Positions 22,257 through 33,540 of a stretch of DNA of 64,000 bases are shown piece after piece; position 1 is the stretch's first letter; every line of letters starts with the position of its first letter. Source of the stretch: Aphrocallistes beatrix (Eukaryota; Porifera; Hexactinellida; Sceptrulophora; Aphrocallistidae); NCBI GenBank assembly GCA_963281255.1, contig OY725501.1, positions 1,651,674 through 1,715,673 on the forward strand. Reading direction: 5' to 3'. The notes beneath the pieces are model-generated. The model saw only the letters and a list, made by a program, of their open reading frames with translations. It made no database searches and was not told the origin of the DNA. The position numbers and the translations under genes were made by a program.

Positions 22257-23171
22257 TACGAGCGCGCTTCGCTTACATTGATTAATTATAAAGTAGATGA
22301 CATCTCTAAATACGTCTGTCTTGCTGTTATAATCAATATCACTCAAAAATCACAAAATTTGTCACTTTTTCACTTTTTGATGCGTTATGATGACGTCGTA
22401 GCAGAGTGATGAGTCAAATTTTTTATTATAGATGTATCATATTTGTGATATATTAATATACATATTCTATCAAAATTTCAGTCCTCTATCACCTAAAATG
22501 GTTGATAATGATCGTAAAACATAATTTTATATTTATAATTAAGATGACAATGGCTTCATAATTCCATGATGAGTCGACAGTTTCGTCTCAAGTCAGAACT
22601 TAATGAAGCTATAGCCAAAAGACACATGCCAAAAATTAGTTTTCTGTGCCTTGCAGTTTCTTCAATCAATTCACTACAGATGTGCTCTAATCGGGCAAAA
22701 ATATTTCTAATCCTTACTAGTTTCCATCATAATTAGTTATATAGTGGGTCTTTTCATGCAGAGAAGCGTAATCAAACTCTTACAGTTATTGTAATTTCGC
22801 TTTCAAACTCATATTCTACACATTCGAATTACTCATGGTAGATGCCTTCTGTTGACTTATTCATTTCCAAGGTGAAGACTCAAAAACTGTGCCACTCCTC
22901 ATCATCATGTCTAATTGTAATGGTTGTGAAACGTGGCACAAAGTGACATAGATTGATAAAAATTCAACTTATGAATGAATATGGAAATATAAGGCTTCAA
23001 ACCTGAGTAATTGAAATCGAGATTACAGTATCTGTTACAGTTTGATTATGCTTCTCTCTATGAATAGACCCACTTTATTACTAGTTATGATGGAAAATAT
23101 TAAGGATTTCAAATACTTTTTTCCGGTTAGAATATATATATACACATTAATCGTGTTTTAATACTAAGGAT
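22257..23171 (+). repeat. Family A repeat (A-g) interrupted by a fold-back element
   Basis: A shortened head (GAGCGCGCTTCGCTT running straight into ACATTGATTAATTATAA, so both hairpins are deleted), then the family body to TTCTTCAATCAATTCACTAC. After element O1 come the (TA)n tract and the CATTAATCGTGTTTTAATAC end. Confidence 0.8.
22690..23133. repeat. Fold-back element O1
   Basis: About 444 bp, two long inverted arms: TTTCCATCATAATTAGTTAT, AGTGGGTCTTTTCATGCAGA and GTAATCAAACTCTTACAG at the left answer CTGTTACAGTTTGATTATGC and ACTAGTTATGATGGAAAAT at the right. Inserted in the microsatellite of A-g. A single-arm relative lies at 35600-35815. Non-coding. Confidence 0.8.
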
Positions 23172-23479
23172 GTGCTTATTTGATGTATTTTTGCTCCTCC
23201 TTATAAACTGGTTTAACTCTTGATAGGATGCTGCTATTTTCGAGATTACGTATACCGTTTAATAGAAAATGATTTAGTTAATTTACTGCCTTCGTATCGA
23301 AATGTGTTTCATAACCTATAAATTGAAAGAGTGAGCACTACATCGAAAAACCACTTCCCGATTTACAGTGGAGGCTGAATGTTTATCATTAAAGTATTGG
23401 TGTATTTTTCTTATAGAATGTGTGCTTACTTAATATTCTGCTATTAATTCGAATTTACAAGTTCCCAATACACTATTTT

Positions 23480-23995
23480 GTGTTATAGCCTAGCCTATTG
23501 CATATAATGCCTCGCATTAACTTTCGGATTTTGGACTTAGGGATGCGTTGAAAGATTATTGAACCAATACATGAGCTGCCTTGAATAATTGACCACGCAC
23601 AATAGAGCTTAGGTATGCATTTCAACATATATAAATATGGTATCAAAGTACCCATATTCGTTGTTAAAATTTAGATTGGTCATCGTATGATTGCCCAATA
23701 GGTTTTACTTATTAGCATTTAGTGATTTTCAGAGACCTTTTAAGGGCCTTCTAATAATGTCTATTGTAAATTATTTCGCATAGACCTGAACTATAAATGG
23801 GCTGATGCGAATTTAAAAACGGATTTGGGTACTTTGACACCATATTCATATATGCTAGTGATACATTCTTAAGCTCTATTGTGCGTGGTTAATGATTTAA
23901 GGCTGTTCATGTATTAGTTCTAACATCTACCGCATCCCTAGTCCAAAATCCGCAAGTTACTGTGAGTTCTTTTATCTAGTAGGCTATGGTTATTG
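23480..23995. repeat. Fold-back element, family G (G1)
   Basis: Inverted arms of about 230 bp. GGATTTTGGACTTAGGGATG at 23526-23545 is answered by GCATCCCTAGTCCAAAATCC at 23932-23951. Outer AGCCTAGCCTATT.. answers ..AGTAGGCTATGG. Non-coding. Confidence 0.75.
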
Positions 23996-24117
23996 TCATT
24001 TAAGTATGATATTGTGTAAATTTGTTTGTTTAGTAAAATAACCAAGGATGCGGTAATAGCCGAATGGATTAATACACGATTAGCCTAAAATCGTTAACCA
24101 TGTAGGATAGGCATTAA

Positions 24118-24200
24118 AACCCTGGAACGACTTAGCTTGAAAAGTATAAATAGCGTAGACCCCAATTTTTTCACTATCAATATCCCAAGTTGTTCCAGGG
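24118..24200. mobile_element. 83-bp TTAA-flanked miniature element
   Basis: TTAA at 24114-24117 and 24201-24204. Ends AACCCTGGAACGACTTAG and the inverted CAAGTTGTTCCAGGG. Copy G3 reads GGCATTAATAATGTATTACC at the same place, the uninterrupted site, which confirms a recent insertion with TTAA duplication (piggyBac type). Confidence 0.9.
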
Positions 24201-24669
24201 TTAATAATGTATTACCAGCATATATAGACATTGCATCAAAGTACATATATCCGTTAAAATTTCGATTAGTCATCATATCATTACGCAACAGGTCATTTTA
24301 AGCACGATTTTGGCAATTTTATAAGTTGTTTTAAGCCAACTTCTAAATGTTATTAAAGTAGAATTTTTGTGTAGAACTATGATTAGTACGAGTTGATTTG
24401 AAAAATTTAGAATTTTTCGATGGAATGTTGTTACATTCCTACGTTGCTATGGTAAAACATTTTGATCAGTTTGAGCCATATCCTGCGAACTGTAAGAACT
24501 AGGTCTTCAAATTTGATCGTATTTGATAGGCAATTGGCTACTTCCTATTAGGTAATAATACAATTTAAACTTCTAAATTCAGACTTATGCGACAATTTAG
24601 TGTTTTGGTCACATTCTTAAAATCAACCCATAACTCAAAATCCGTTGAATTTAGAAGTTCAGGTTGTAT

Positions 24670-25054
24670 CAAAGTTGCACGCGGGCCGAAATTTGTAACC
24701 GCGGCCCGCAATTTGTAACCGCGGCCCGCAATTTTAAGTTAACCCGGCCCGCAGCTAAATTTTCGGCCCGCATATATATTTATGGCCTACTTTGTAAGTT
24801 ACTAACTATAGAGAGACACTTAGGGAATCCTTTAATGGAAGTAAGTTTCTGCTAACACAAATAAGTGGAAATTAACAAAGTTCCATATACGTAAGTATTC
24901 CTTAATTGGTACCTCGTGACAGTTAAAAATATCGTCTCGGTTGTCATCGCGGGGAGCCCTGCCAATATTTCCGGCACGCGGAACCCGCAAACTATTATAT
25001 TCGGCCCGTACGGCCCGTGGGCCGATTAGAAAAGTCGGCCCGCGTGCAACTCTG
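24670..25054. mobile_element. hAT-like element with GC-rich GGCCCGC repeats (H)
   Basis: 385 bp. Ends CAAAGTTGCACGCGGGCC and GGCCCGCGTGCAACTCTG. Flanks GGTTGTAT and GGTTATAT form an imperfect 8-bp duplication. The left part repeats GCGGCCCGCAATTT two to three times, much richer in GC than the rest of the window. Confidence 0.85.
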
Positions 25055-25545
25055 GGTTATATTATCACCTAATAGTAAGTAGTCCATTGCCTATCAATCA
25101 CAATCAAATTTGAAGATCTAGTTACTACAGTTTGCACGAAATGGCCCAAACTGACCAAAATGCTTTACCATAGCAACGCAGGAATGTAACAGCATTCCAT
25201 CGAAAAATTCAGATTTTTCAAATCAACTCGTACTAATCTTGGTTCTACACAAAAATCACACCTTAATACCATTTAGAAATAGGGTTAAAACAGTTTAGAA
25301 ATTCGCTAAAATTGTCCTTGGAATGACCTGTTGCGCTATGATATGATGACTAATCGAAATTTTTCCAACAGATATATGTACTTCGATGCCATGTTTATGT
25401 ATGCTGGTAATACGTTCTTAATGCCTAATTCTGCATGGTTAACAATTTTAGGCTAATCGTGTATTAATCCATTCGGCTACTACTTCATCCCTAGTCCATA
25501 ATTTTCAGTCTACTGTGAGGCATTATTAGAGTAGGCTATGGTTTA

Positions 25546-26264
25546 GCTTTCTATTTCAGTTCAGCCACACAATTCGAACAGATAAAATTTTGACTCATAA
25601 AAAGACATTATGCTAATATTTTGGCTACCACTGTATGTCTATTTTTGAATGGCTGGGTTTGAATGTTTGGACATGGAAATTTCCAAATAGTTGGACATTT
25701 TTGTTCAAAAAAAAGCATTTTCACCTCCATTTTTGTTTTATTATACAACTAGAAGTTTTAACCGGAATTTAGTTGTTCAATAGATATTGGACAGCGTTTC
25801 AAGAAGGCTATCAGAGCAAGAACCCAGTTCGCTCACTAAATGCTCGGTGCAAGGGGTGTAAACAAAGCACCGCCAAACTCTTCTTGTCAATAAGTAAGGT
25901 GGTTGGAGAGATGAGATATGAAAATGATTGCCCCACTTCTTGCAGTTATGATAGAGTAAAATTGAATAGTCAATTGAAAATTTAAAACTGTTTTATTGTA
26001 CTAGCAACTTTATAATAAATAAGCATAATGGAACACTAAAATACTTGAGCTGTAAGTATTCTTTTGAACTCTTTCGAATCTAATCGAAATTTCCTTATTT
26101 GGTCGTTCGAATGTTGAAATATTTAATTCTGGTATCCGATCCAATTAACATATCTGAATCCTTTTTCATTTCTCAATAACCAATTGTTCAGATAATATCC
26201 TCATTTATATATACTATGCATGCATATATATGCTTTCAAATGAACAGATTTTAATTTCTTTTAG
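25546..26264. other. VPS50 intron end, no gene recognised
   Basis: Plain AT-rich intron, ending in the acceptor TTAATTTCTTTTAG before exon b. A 70-codon open frame near 25773-25985 has no recognised similarity. Confidence 0.5.
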
Positions 26265-27750
26265 TTGTCCATGATAAAAATACTTCAGAGAGCAGATCTA
26301 TGGTTGAATAAGCGATTAACTATTGGAAATTACAAGGAGGCTTCACACATTTGTATGATGTTTCTAAAGGCTTTGAACTCTTTTCATTGCTATTTCTCTT
26401 GTGTTGATTTGTCTTCAAAATTGCTAGATATTCAAAAGAATATTATTATAGAACTTGATGATAATCTATATGTATTCTGCCAAAAGTTTGATGCCCTAAA
26501 ATATAACGATCTTATCTCCGCTTATTGCGCCTTAGATATGGGTGAAGTAGCCATTGATAAGGTTGTTTTGAATTTTATAGACTTGCTAAAGAAAACCTCT
26601 ATACATACAATTTTAAATTATTGTAACAAGCATGCACCAAATAATTCTGTTCTTTTAGAAGATGCAATAAATTTAAATTGTATTTTTTCACATTTCGAAT
26701 CTCTTTTTGATAATGGATTTTTAGAAGAATCTATCGAATTAATAATCTCCATTTGTTGTAGTATATCTGAAATTTTGTTTTGTTATATTGACATATGTTC
26801 TCATCATGATTCACTTCAAGATTTTGTTTCACACGGGCGTTATATTCCAAAAAGCTTATTATCCAGCAAACTTAAACAGGGCAAAGTTTTACTTTGGTTA
26901 GAGAGTGAAAAAACTGTTCTTTCCTTATTACATTTTATTCATTTGAATTTTCTTAATTTCCATGATTTTTTGCATCTCGTTGAAATTATCAATATTTTTA
27001 TTCGAATTGGTATTTCTTTTTGTGATGTTCAAGGATCTCTTCGAGATAATTTATATAAACTAATTTCCTCTTATTTTACCAATTTTCATAAGGTACGACT
27101 CAGTGAACTTAAATTCTTTTTGGAAAATGAATCTTGGGAGTTTTGTCCCCTACCAGGGGGCTTTCATATCAATCAATTATATGAATTTGATTTTTTAATA
27201 CATAGAAAATTTGAAAAAAAATCTGAAATTGACATTTGTCCTTCATCGCTTTCGCCCTTTATAGCAAAAGAATTTGATGTGCTTAATATGCAGGATCGAT
27301 TAATCATGCTTAATAGTTTACAGTTGAAAAATATTTCTCATTCACTACTTTGCTGTCATTCATTCATATCCGTAGGACAAGAAATACCTTTTGAGAAAGG
27401 CTCGAAAGAGCTTATTCAATCTCATCAAGCAAATATAACTCAATCAAATACTACTTCAAATGATATATTGATATCTAATACAACTTTGGTTTCGCTAAGA
27501 TTCATTGGACGTTATATTCAATTGATGCAAATAAGCAAACCTATTGCTATGGAACTTTTTATCTATTTAACTCAAATATACAAATTTTATCTTTACACAG
27601 TTTATTTGTACTTTGCACATGTGAATTCGTTTTGCTCACAAAATCCTATTTCAGAATTTAATGGGATGGAGTCCCATGACAACTATTTTAGTAGTAAAGT
27701 TAAAAATGCTATTTATAATATTGAACAAGATATGTTATTAAGTGAAAAAG
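26265..27750 (+). CDS. VPS50: VPS50 coding exon b (central region)
   Basis: The largest exon, 495 codons plus one base, from TTTTAG|TTGTCC to AAAAAG|GTAGTT. The junction with exon a reads LLKQ-LSMIKILQR, an unbroken conserved helix. Clear family landmarks are the tract around YNDLISAYCALDMGEVAIDK, then RLSELKFFLENESWEFCPLP and GGFHINQLYEFDF, and later NTTLVSLRFIGRYIQLMQIS followed by KPIAMELF. The poorly conserved charged linker before NTTL is shorter than in vertebrates. The open frame runs 57 bases into the intron to a TAA at 27807-27809. Confidence 0.95.
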
Positions 27751-27825
27751 GTAGTTATTTACTTAATACTATTCATATCTCTTTTTTCATTTCTCCCTAT
27801 TGCATTTAAAGTGCCCAGTAAAATA

Positions 27826-28163
27826 TTCCTCGATCATAGCCTACTCTAATAATGCCTCACAGTAGACTGAAAATTATGGACTAGGGATGAAGTAGTAGCC
27901 GAATGGATTAATACAGGATTAGCCTAAAATCGTGAACCATGCAGAATAGGCATTAATAATGTATTACCAGCATATATAAACATGGTATCAAAGTACATAC
28001 ATATATCCGTTGGAAATATTTCGATTAGTCATCATATCATTGCGCATCTTAGGACAATTTTTGCGATTTTCTAAGCTGTTTTAACCCTATTTCTAAATTG
28101 TATTAAGGTGTGATTTTTGTGTAGAACCAAGATTAGTACGAGTTGATTTGAAAAATTTAGAAT
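27826..28163. repeat. Fold-back family G, half copy (G3)
   Basis: One arm only, from ATAGCCTACTCTAATAATGC to TTTGAAAAATTTAGAATTTT, matching the right arm of G2 in inverted orientation. It provides the empty site for the 83-bp TTAA element. Confidence 0.8.
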
Positions 28164-28164
28164 T

Positions 28165-28500
28165 TTTGACTAAAATTTTAATAGAATGTGTATATTAATA
28201 TACCTCACATATGATGCAACTATCATCAAAAAATGATGACTCATCACTCTGCCATACGTCATCATAACTCATCAAAATTTTAAAAATTGACAAATTTTGT
28301 GATTTTTCGTGCGATATCTACCATAAAAGTAGGATGGAGTATTTAGAAATATTATCTCCTTTATAATTAATCAATGTGAGCCCAGGCGCCTAAAAGGCGC
28401 ATCTGGCGGAAACGAATTGTCCGCCAGCCGCGCAGCGCAAGCAATCGAAGCGCTTATAGACATGTATGCACATTAATCTAGTTTTGATAGTGATGATAAT
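28165..28500 (-). repeat. Family A repeat, reverse, right half missing (A-h)
   Basis: Reverse copy with the head at the right (CGCGCAGCGCAAGCAATCGA). Beyond the head it has CATTAATCTAGTTTTGATAG. So the TTAATCGAGTTTTAATAG motif occurs outside both ends of the family, as an inverted terminal repeat. Confidence 0.8.
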
Positions 28501-29201
28501 ATTTTTATTCTTCGATTACTGCTACCATGGATTAAAACATTCTATCAAACGATGCACTTGCACTAGTCGGAATTCTGATTAGAGCAAATTATCTGGAATC
28601 GATTTTACCTTGTGCAAGTCCTCATTTTTCTAACTAATTCCCACTTCAAAATTCTCACAAGTGAAACTTCCCCTATGAGATATTTGCTAATTTATTGCTA
28701 TACTATATTATAACATGTTTACTACCAAATTGATTGTATCATACTCCAAAATAGGATAAAAAAGTTCTATGCATTTGTTTTTGCCTATCTAAATTGCTCT
28801 GATTTTTTCATTTTATTTTTTATTTTAATTGTATTCTGGAATATTATTAAGTGTGTATTTGATGTCATCAGATTAATCTCTCAGCCGATTATTATAATGA
28901 TGAATTATTTTTAGCGTTGTTTGATGAATTTCTTATAATATGTGATTTTTATTTCCAAAAATTTCTGTGCAGAGCAATTTTTCCCATAAATTCTACGAAT
29001 TTTCATGGGCAGAATTTGAGAGACGTATCTCATTTTATAAAATGAGCGCAGATGATCGCTTGCTCAAAGATACTTGAAACAGAATCTTTTGGTATTGTAT
29101 GTTAAGGATAAATATTTGGAGTTAATATTTAGATAAAACACGTATAATAAACTGTATTAATAATGAATAAATATAATGAAATGATAAATATTAAGGAATT
29201 A
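28501..29201. other. VPS50 intron sequence, nothing recognised
   Basis: AT-rich intron sequence without recurrent family sequence or open frame. Confidence 0.5.
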
Positions 29202-29624
29202 CAGTCGAACCTGCTATAACGGTCACATGTCTATAGCGGTCACCGATGAACAGTCCCGTCCGAAATTCCATAATATTGATCCTGTGTATAGCGGTCACCT
29301 ACTCAACACGGCCAGCGGCCACCCATTTTTAGTCCCTTACTGACCCTAAACTGTCTATAACGGCCACTACTTGTCTATAACGGCCACTAACTGTCTATAA
29401 TGGCCATCACTTTTTACCTTTTTATGTGTTTTATAAAACTGTTACGAACGATTAACAAGTTTCTTGTAATTACTTCAAGTAATGGATTTCTAAAAACTTG
29501 TATTTATTGCACTACGTTGATTCCTTTTGGGGATTGAGACAATCACCTGTATATAACGGTCACCTGTGTATAACGGCCAATTTTGTCCAGTCCCTTTGTT
29601 GGCCGTTATATACAGGTTCCACTG
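29202..29624. mobile_element. pogo-like MITE, family C (C2)
   Basis: 423 bp flanked by TA. CAGTCGAACCTGCTATAACG at the left, ..TATACAGGTTCCACTG at the right. Multiple GTCTATAACGGCCACTA units are tandemly repeated inside (29350-29400). Longest of three copies. Confidence 0.88.
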
Positions 29625-29802
29625 TATTTAGAAGCTTAAATTATTTGCGATCCCTTCAAATTCCTTATTGGTTTTCTATTTCAAAAATCAAATACATTCT
29701 ATGCTTGCCCCTAGCAAACTATTTCTTTGATGAATGCATTACCTCCGGATTCCCAATGTTAACACCGAATCTTGTAGTGATTGTTCCAGCTGTAATATCA
29801 GA

Positions 29803-30039
29803 TCAATTTTGAGAAACTGGAATGTGCACAACTAATCCCCGATTGAAAGCCATTGTGCCATCCTTCCACATAATTGTTTGCCCGTGCGAGTTCCAAGTTG
29901 AACATTGTGTATACGGTTTCCAATTTCTAATTGGAATTGGAGGTATTGTGTGAATATGATTATGGAACAAAGGTGATCCAAAGGTTCTGCACCAGATTGT
30001 GCTAATTTCTATCCTTACAGTGGCTCTAACATTCGACAT
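29803..30039 (-). pseudogene. Unidentified minus-strand open frame with protein-like extension
   Basis: 78 codons from an ATG to a TGA. The same frame stays protein-like past the stop down to about 29660, with two further in-frame stops. Composition is rich in Ile, Pro, Thr and His. Its look is that of a structural or capsid-like protein fragment, but I cannot name a family. Lies antisense inside VPS50 intron 2, next to a Tc1 remnant. It could be an old integrated viral fragment, a retro-inserted gene piece, or chance; a broken relic in any case. Confidence 0.35.
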
Positions 30040-30299
30040 TTTGTTGACTTGAAAATTATACGGAATATTTTAGTTATTTTTGCAATCCAATAGTCTATCT
30101 TTCCCAAAATAGTATTTGCTAAGGTGGATCATAAATGTTTTCATATTTAGGTGTTATGAATTAATACAAAAAGTTGAAATAAATTAATATATCGATTCCG
30201 GATAAAACAGTTGTTTTCGAACTTACCACTTTTGAGATAAGATTATTGGAGTTCTGGTTATAAAAACTGCGACATAAAACATTCCGCTAAAATTCGTGT

Positions 30300-30710
30300 T
30301 TGGGCGGCATGGTCTTCAATGAGAACATTCCCTCTTATCATTTCCAAAATATTTTGACCGGTAATCTTTATAACAATATTTTGGGATGGGGTTTACTTGC
30401 ACAAGCTATCCATGATGGCATTCCATGGAGATGACATGGTTTTACTGCAGGACAACGATCCGAAGCACACCTGCAAGGTATTCAAGTACTGGATGAAGAA
30501 AAAATATCTGGTAAGCTAATGGATTGGCCCAGCCAATAGCCAGATATGAATCCAATCGAAAATCTTTTCGGCTGGATGAAAGGACTGTTGAATAGGCTAG
30601 CACAAAGACGGCCAAAGACGAATAAAGAACTAAAATCGTTAATAAATCTGTTATGGGATTCAATAACTCCAGAATTTTGGGCTAGTTACTGAGGTTCAAT
30701 GACTCATAAG
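30300..30710 (+). pseudogene. Tc1-like transposase C-terminal remnant (M3)
   Basis: Plus-strand pieces of the catalytic domain: LLQDNDPKHTCKVFKYWMKK (second Asp) at about 30440-30500. After a frameshift come a PDMNPIENLF segment (final Glu) at about 30545-30575 and a C-terminal tail to about 30690. Stops and frameshifts make it dead. No clear terminal repeats were found. Confidence 0.8.
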
Positions 30711-30792
30711 TGCCAGATGCTTTCTAGAAATTAATGGTCTTGTAAAAATAAATTGCAACATTTTTGTATGAAATATTATGTGGTAAGTAATC

Positions 30793-31323
30793 CTTAATAT
30801 TAAAACTCGATTAATGTTTGTGTATGCATGTATATATATATATATATATATGCAAGAGCGCTTCGCTTGCTTGTGTCCGCCGGAGGCGCCCTGCGGGCGC
30901 CTGGGGTCACATTGATTAATTATAATGGAGATAACATCCCTAAATACGTCTGTCCTACTGTTATAATCGATATCGCACGAAAAATCACAAAATTTGTCAA
31001 TTTAACTTTTGATGCGTAATGATGACGTCATAACAGAGTGATGAGTCATCATTTTTTGATGATAGTTGCATCATATGTGAAGTATATTAATACACACATT
31101 CTATTAAAATCTCAACCTTCTATCACTTAAAATGGCTGAGTTATAGTCGAAAAACTAAAATTTCTAATTATAAAAAAGGTGACAATGACGTCATAATTCC
31201 ATAATGAGTCGACATTTTCTTCTGAAATCAGAACTTAGTGGAGCCATAGCCAAAAGACTCCCGCATGCCCAAAATCAGCTTTCTGTGCCAGACTGTTTCT
31301 TCAATCAATTCGTTATATATATA
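30793..31323 (+). repeat. Family A repeat, full with left terminal motif (A-i)
   Basis: Begins with the inverted terminal motif (TTAAAACTCGATTAATG), then (TA)n, then a head lacking the first hairpin's 5' arm but with the perfect second hairpin AGGCGCCCTGCGGGCGCCT. Two perfect TGACGTCA sites lie at 31023-31030 and 31186-31193. Its tail runs directly into A-j. Confidence 0.88.
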
Positions 31324-31830
31324 TACAAGCTGCTTGCGTTACGCGGCTGGCGGACACTCTGTGCCCGCCGGAGGCGCCCTGCGGGCGCCTGGGGTCACAC
31401 CGATTAATTATAAGGGAGATAAGAACTCTAAATACGTCTGCCCTACTGTTATGATCGATATCGCGCAAAAAATCACCAAATTTGACAATTTAAGAGACTT
31501 TGATGTGTAATGATGACGTCATCCCAGAGTGATGGGTCATCATTATTTGATGATAGTTGCATCATATGTGAGGCATGTTAGTATACAGATTCTATTAAAA
31601 TGTTAGCCTTCTATCTCCTATAGTAATGGCGGAGTTATGCTCGAATAACGGTATTGCTTAACTTTTAAAAATATGACTGACGTCATAATTCCATGATGAG
31701 TCGACATTTGCTCTGAGCTCAGAACTTAGTGGAGCCATAGCCAAAAGACTCCCACATGCCAAAAATCAGCTTTCTGTGCCTGGCAGTTTCTTCGATCAAT
31801 TCGTTACAGATATATATATCAATATACACA

Positions 31831-32734
31831 CAGTCTGTTTCAAAAGTATTGGCAGTAAATCTAAACACTAGTATTTCGAAACTTGAATTGATAATGCAGG
31901 TTCTAAAAATTGCATAATAGTAATGATACAATAGTGTAACAAATGTGCGTAAATCAATATTTTATCTTTTCCCCTTTCGACTTTATGCACATTTTCAGGC
32001 GTTTATGCATAGAATATACGAAATTTCTAAGAAAATCATGGGTAAAGGTTTTCCACTCTGTAAGGATTGCAGTTCCTAAATCTTGCAAGTTATTGAAACA
32101 TCTCTTGGATAGCCTCTGCTTAAGAACGCTCCAGATGTTTCAATAGGATTTAAATCAGGCAAATAAGCTGGCCACTCCAATAATTGAAGGTTTTGGCTCT
32201 CTTTCCATGATTTACTGAGCTTGGATCGATGAATTGGTGAATTGTCTTCTTGGAGAGTCCAACCATCTGGATAGTAAACATTAGCAGTTTCGATTAAGCA
32301 TTCATTCAGTGTATCAATATACATCTTAGAAGTAAAATTAACAAAAAAATCTTTAGAATTGTGGTACCTCTGGATGAAATACCCCCATACATGTAACTCC
32401 TGCATCGATTAGAGTTTTTACCTTCTTCCTCTGAACTAATCGAGTTATCCTAAGGCTTAATAAAGGTGACTGTTCTAAAAACATATCGATTATAATCAAG
32501 TAATCAGCTTCGGCGAGCTGAAAAATCCAAATTGTACTTTTTAGTGTACACTCTTTTTGTTGATGGAGTATCTACTCAATTGGTAGATAAAAAATTCAAT
32601 TTATCTTGATAAATGTCATAAGAAATATCATGGCTTAAAATTTCAAGTGAAACACTGATTGAAAACTACATCAAATTCAATAGGCACACGATTCATGTTA
32701 CTATCATTGAGTGCCAATACTTTTAAACACACTG
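31831..32734 (-). mobile_element. Tc1-like element, internally deleted (M4)
   Basis: Inverted ends CAGTCTGTTTCAAAAGTATTGGCA-type at the left and TGCCAATACTTTTAAACACACTG-type at the right, 904 bp apart, next to TA at the right side. Holds a transposase remnant on the minus strand. Inserted into the microsatellite of A-j. Confidence 0.85.
32076..32405 (-). pseudogene. Tc1-like transposase remnant (DD34E catalytic part)
   Basis: 109 codons including LQEDNSPIHRSKLSKSW and LEWPAYLPDLNPIE. The final Glu lies 34 residues after the Asp of EDN, the Tc1 DD34E arrangement. The N-terminal DNA-binding part and the first Asp are missing from this frame. Nearest relative in the window is M5 (shared YPDGW..LQE segment). 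Confidence 0.85.
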
Positions 32735-32782
32735 TATATACACAAACAAACAATCATTAATCGAGTTTTAATAGTAAGGATA

Positions 32783-33533
32783 CAGGGTGGCTTTTAAGTT
32801 CTTTCCTAAGCTTGATTAAGTATAAAATTTCTTATACTCAAACAATCTTATTTATTATTGTCTTTAGAGATTGTAATTCAAATATTCTCAATGATTTTAA
32901 AAGATTTTTCGAGTCTAAGACCGGTGAGTTTTGTGGAGAAAATATGTTTCCTGGCGCACAGAGAAATTCGAGATTCAGGGCTGCTTTTCAAATTATCTTT
33001 CTTGAGTCTTCAAATTCTAGGACAAATTAGCTCTCACATTTTCCTCAAAGGCCTCTAAATTTGTAGAGATATAGGTGTTTAGATCAGTATATATTGAGAA
33101 CCATTTGGATCAGATTTTTTGGTGGTGTGAAAAAAGTGCCATTATGGGTAATTTTGCAAAATGTGCCAAATTTGAACTCGTGAAATAATAAATTTATCTC
33201 GTTTCTGATAATGAATTCAATGGATTTGTGAAATATTTTCATGGTGAATGAAAGGTATCTGGTGCTAAATCGTCATGGAACATCAATTATAGAGACATTT
33301 TTTACAGAAGCAGTGACCCTGATTCTCGAATTTCGCTGCGCGCCAGGACACATATTTTCTCCACAAAACTTACCATACAAAACACATTTCTAGGTTTTAG
33401 ACTCTAAAAATCTTTTAAAAATCATTGAGAATATTTGAATTACAATCTCTAAAGACCATAATAAATAAGATTGTTTGAGTGCAAGAAATTTTATACCTAA
33501 TCCAGCTTGGGAAAGAACTTAAAAGCCACCCTG
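32783..33533. mobile_element. Family B element, complete (B4)
   Basis: 751 bp between TA dinucleotides. Ends CAGGGTGGCTTTTAAGTTCT and the inverted AGAACTTAAAAGCCACCCTG match perfectly over 20 bp. Abuts the end of A-j. The small open frames are arm sequence. Confidence 0.9.
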
Positions 33534-33540
33534 TATATAT

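Larger units (their letters stand above)
24048..25545. repeat. Fold-back element, family G (G2), with two nested elements
   Basis: Arms at 24048-24660 and 25063-25545 are inverse copies: CGAATGGATTAATACACGAT against ATCGTGTATTAATCCATTCG. H (24670-25054) sits at the palindrome centre, and an 83-bp TTAA element sits in the left arm. A half copy (G3) is at 27826-28163. Confidence 0.8.
31324..32780 (+). repeat. Family A repeat (A-j) with nested Tc1 remnant
   Basis: Head with GGCGGACACTCTGTGCCCGCC and AGGCGCCCTGCGGGCGCCT. CRE sites at 31514-31521 and 31678-31685. The tail ends at (TA)n, M4 is inserted there, and TTAATCGAGTTTTAATAGTA closes the element at 32759-32778. Confidence 0.85.

Noticed and set aside
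29498..29812. 104-codon plus-strand frame
   Set aside because: It begins inside MITE C2 and runs into unrelated sequence; a related start is repeated in C3 (56246).
30442..30663. Minus-strand 73-codon frame
   Set aside because: It is the antisense shadow of the Tc1 remnant M3.
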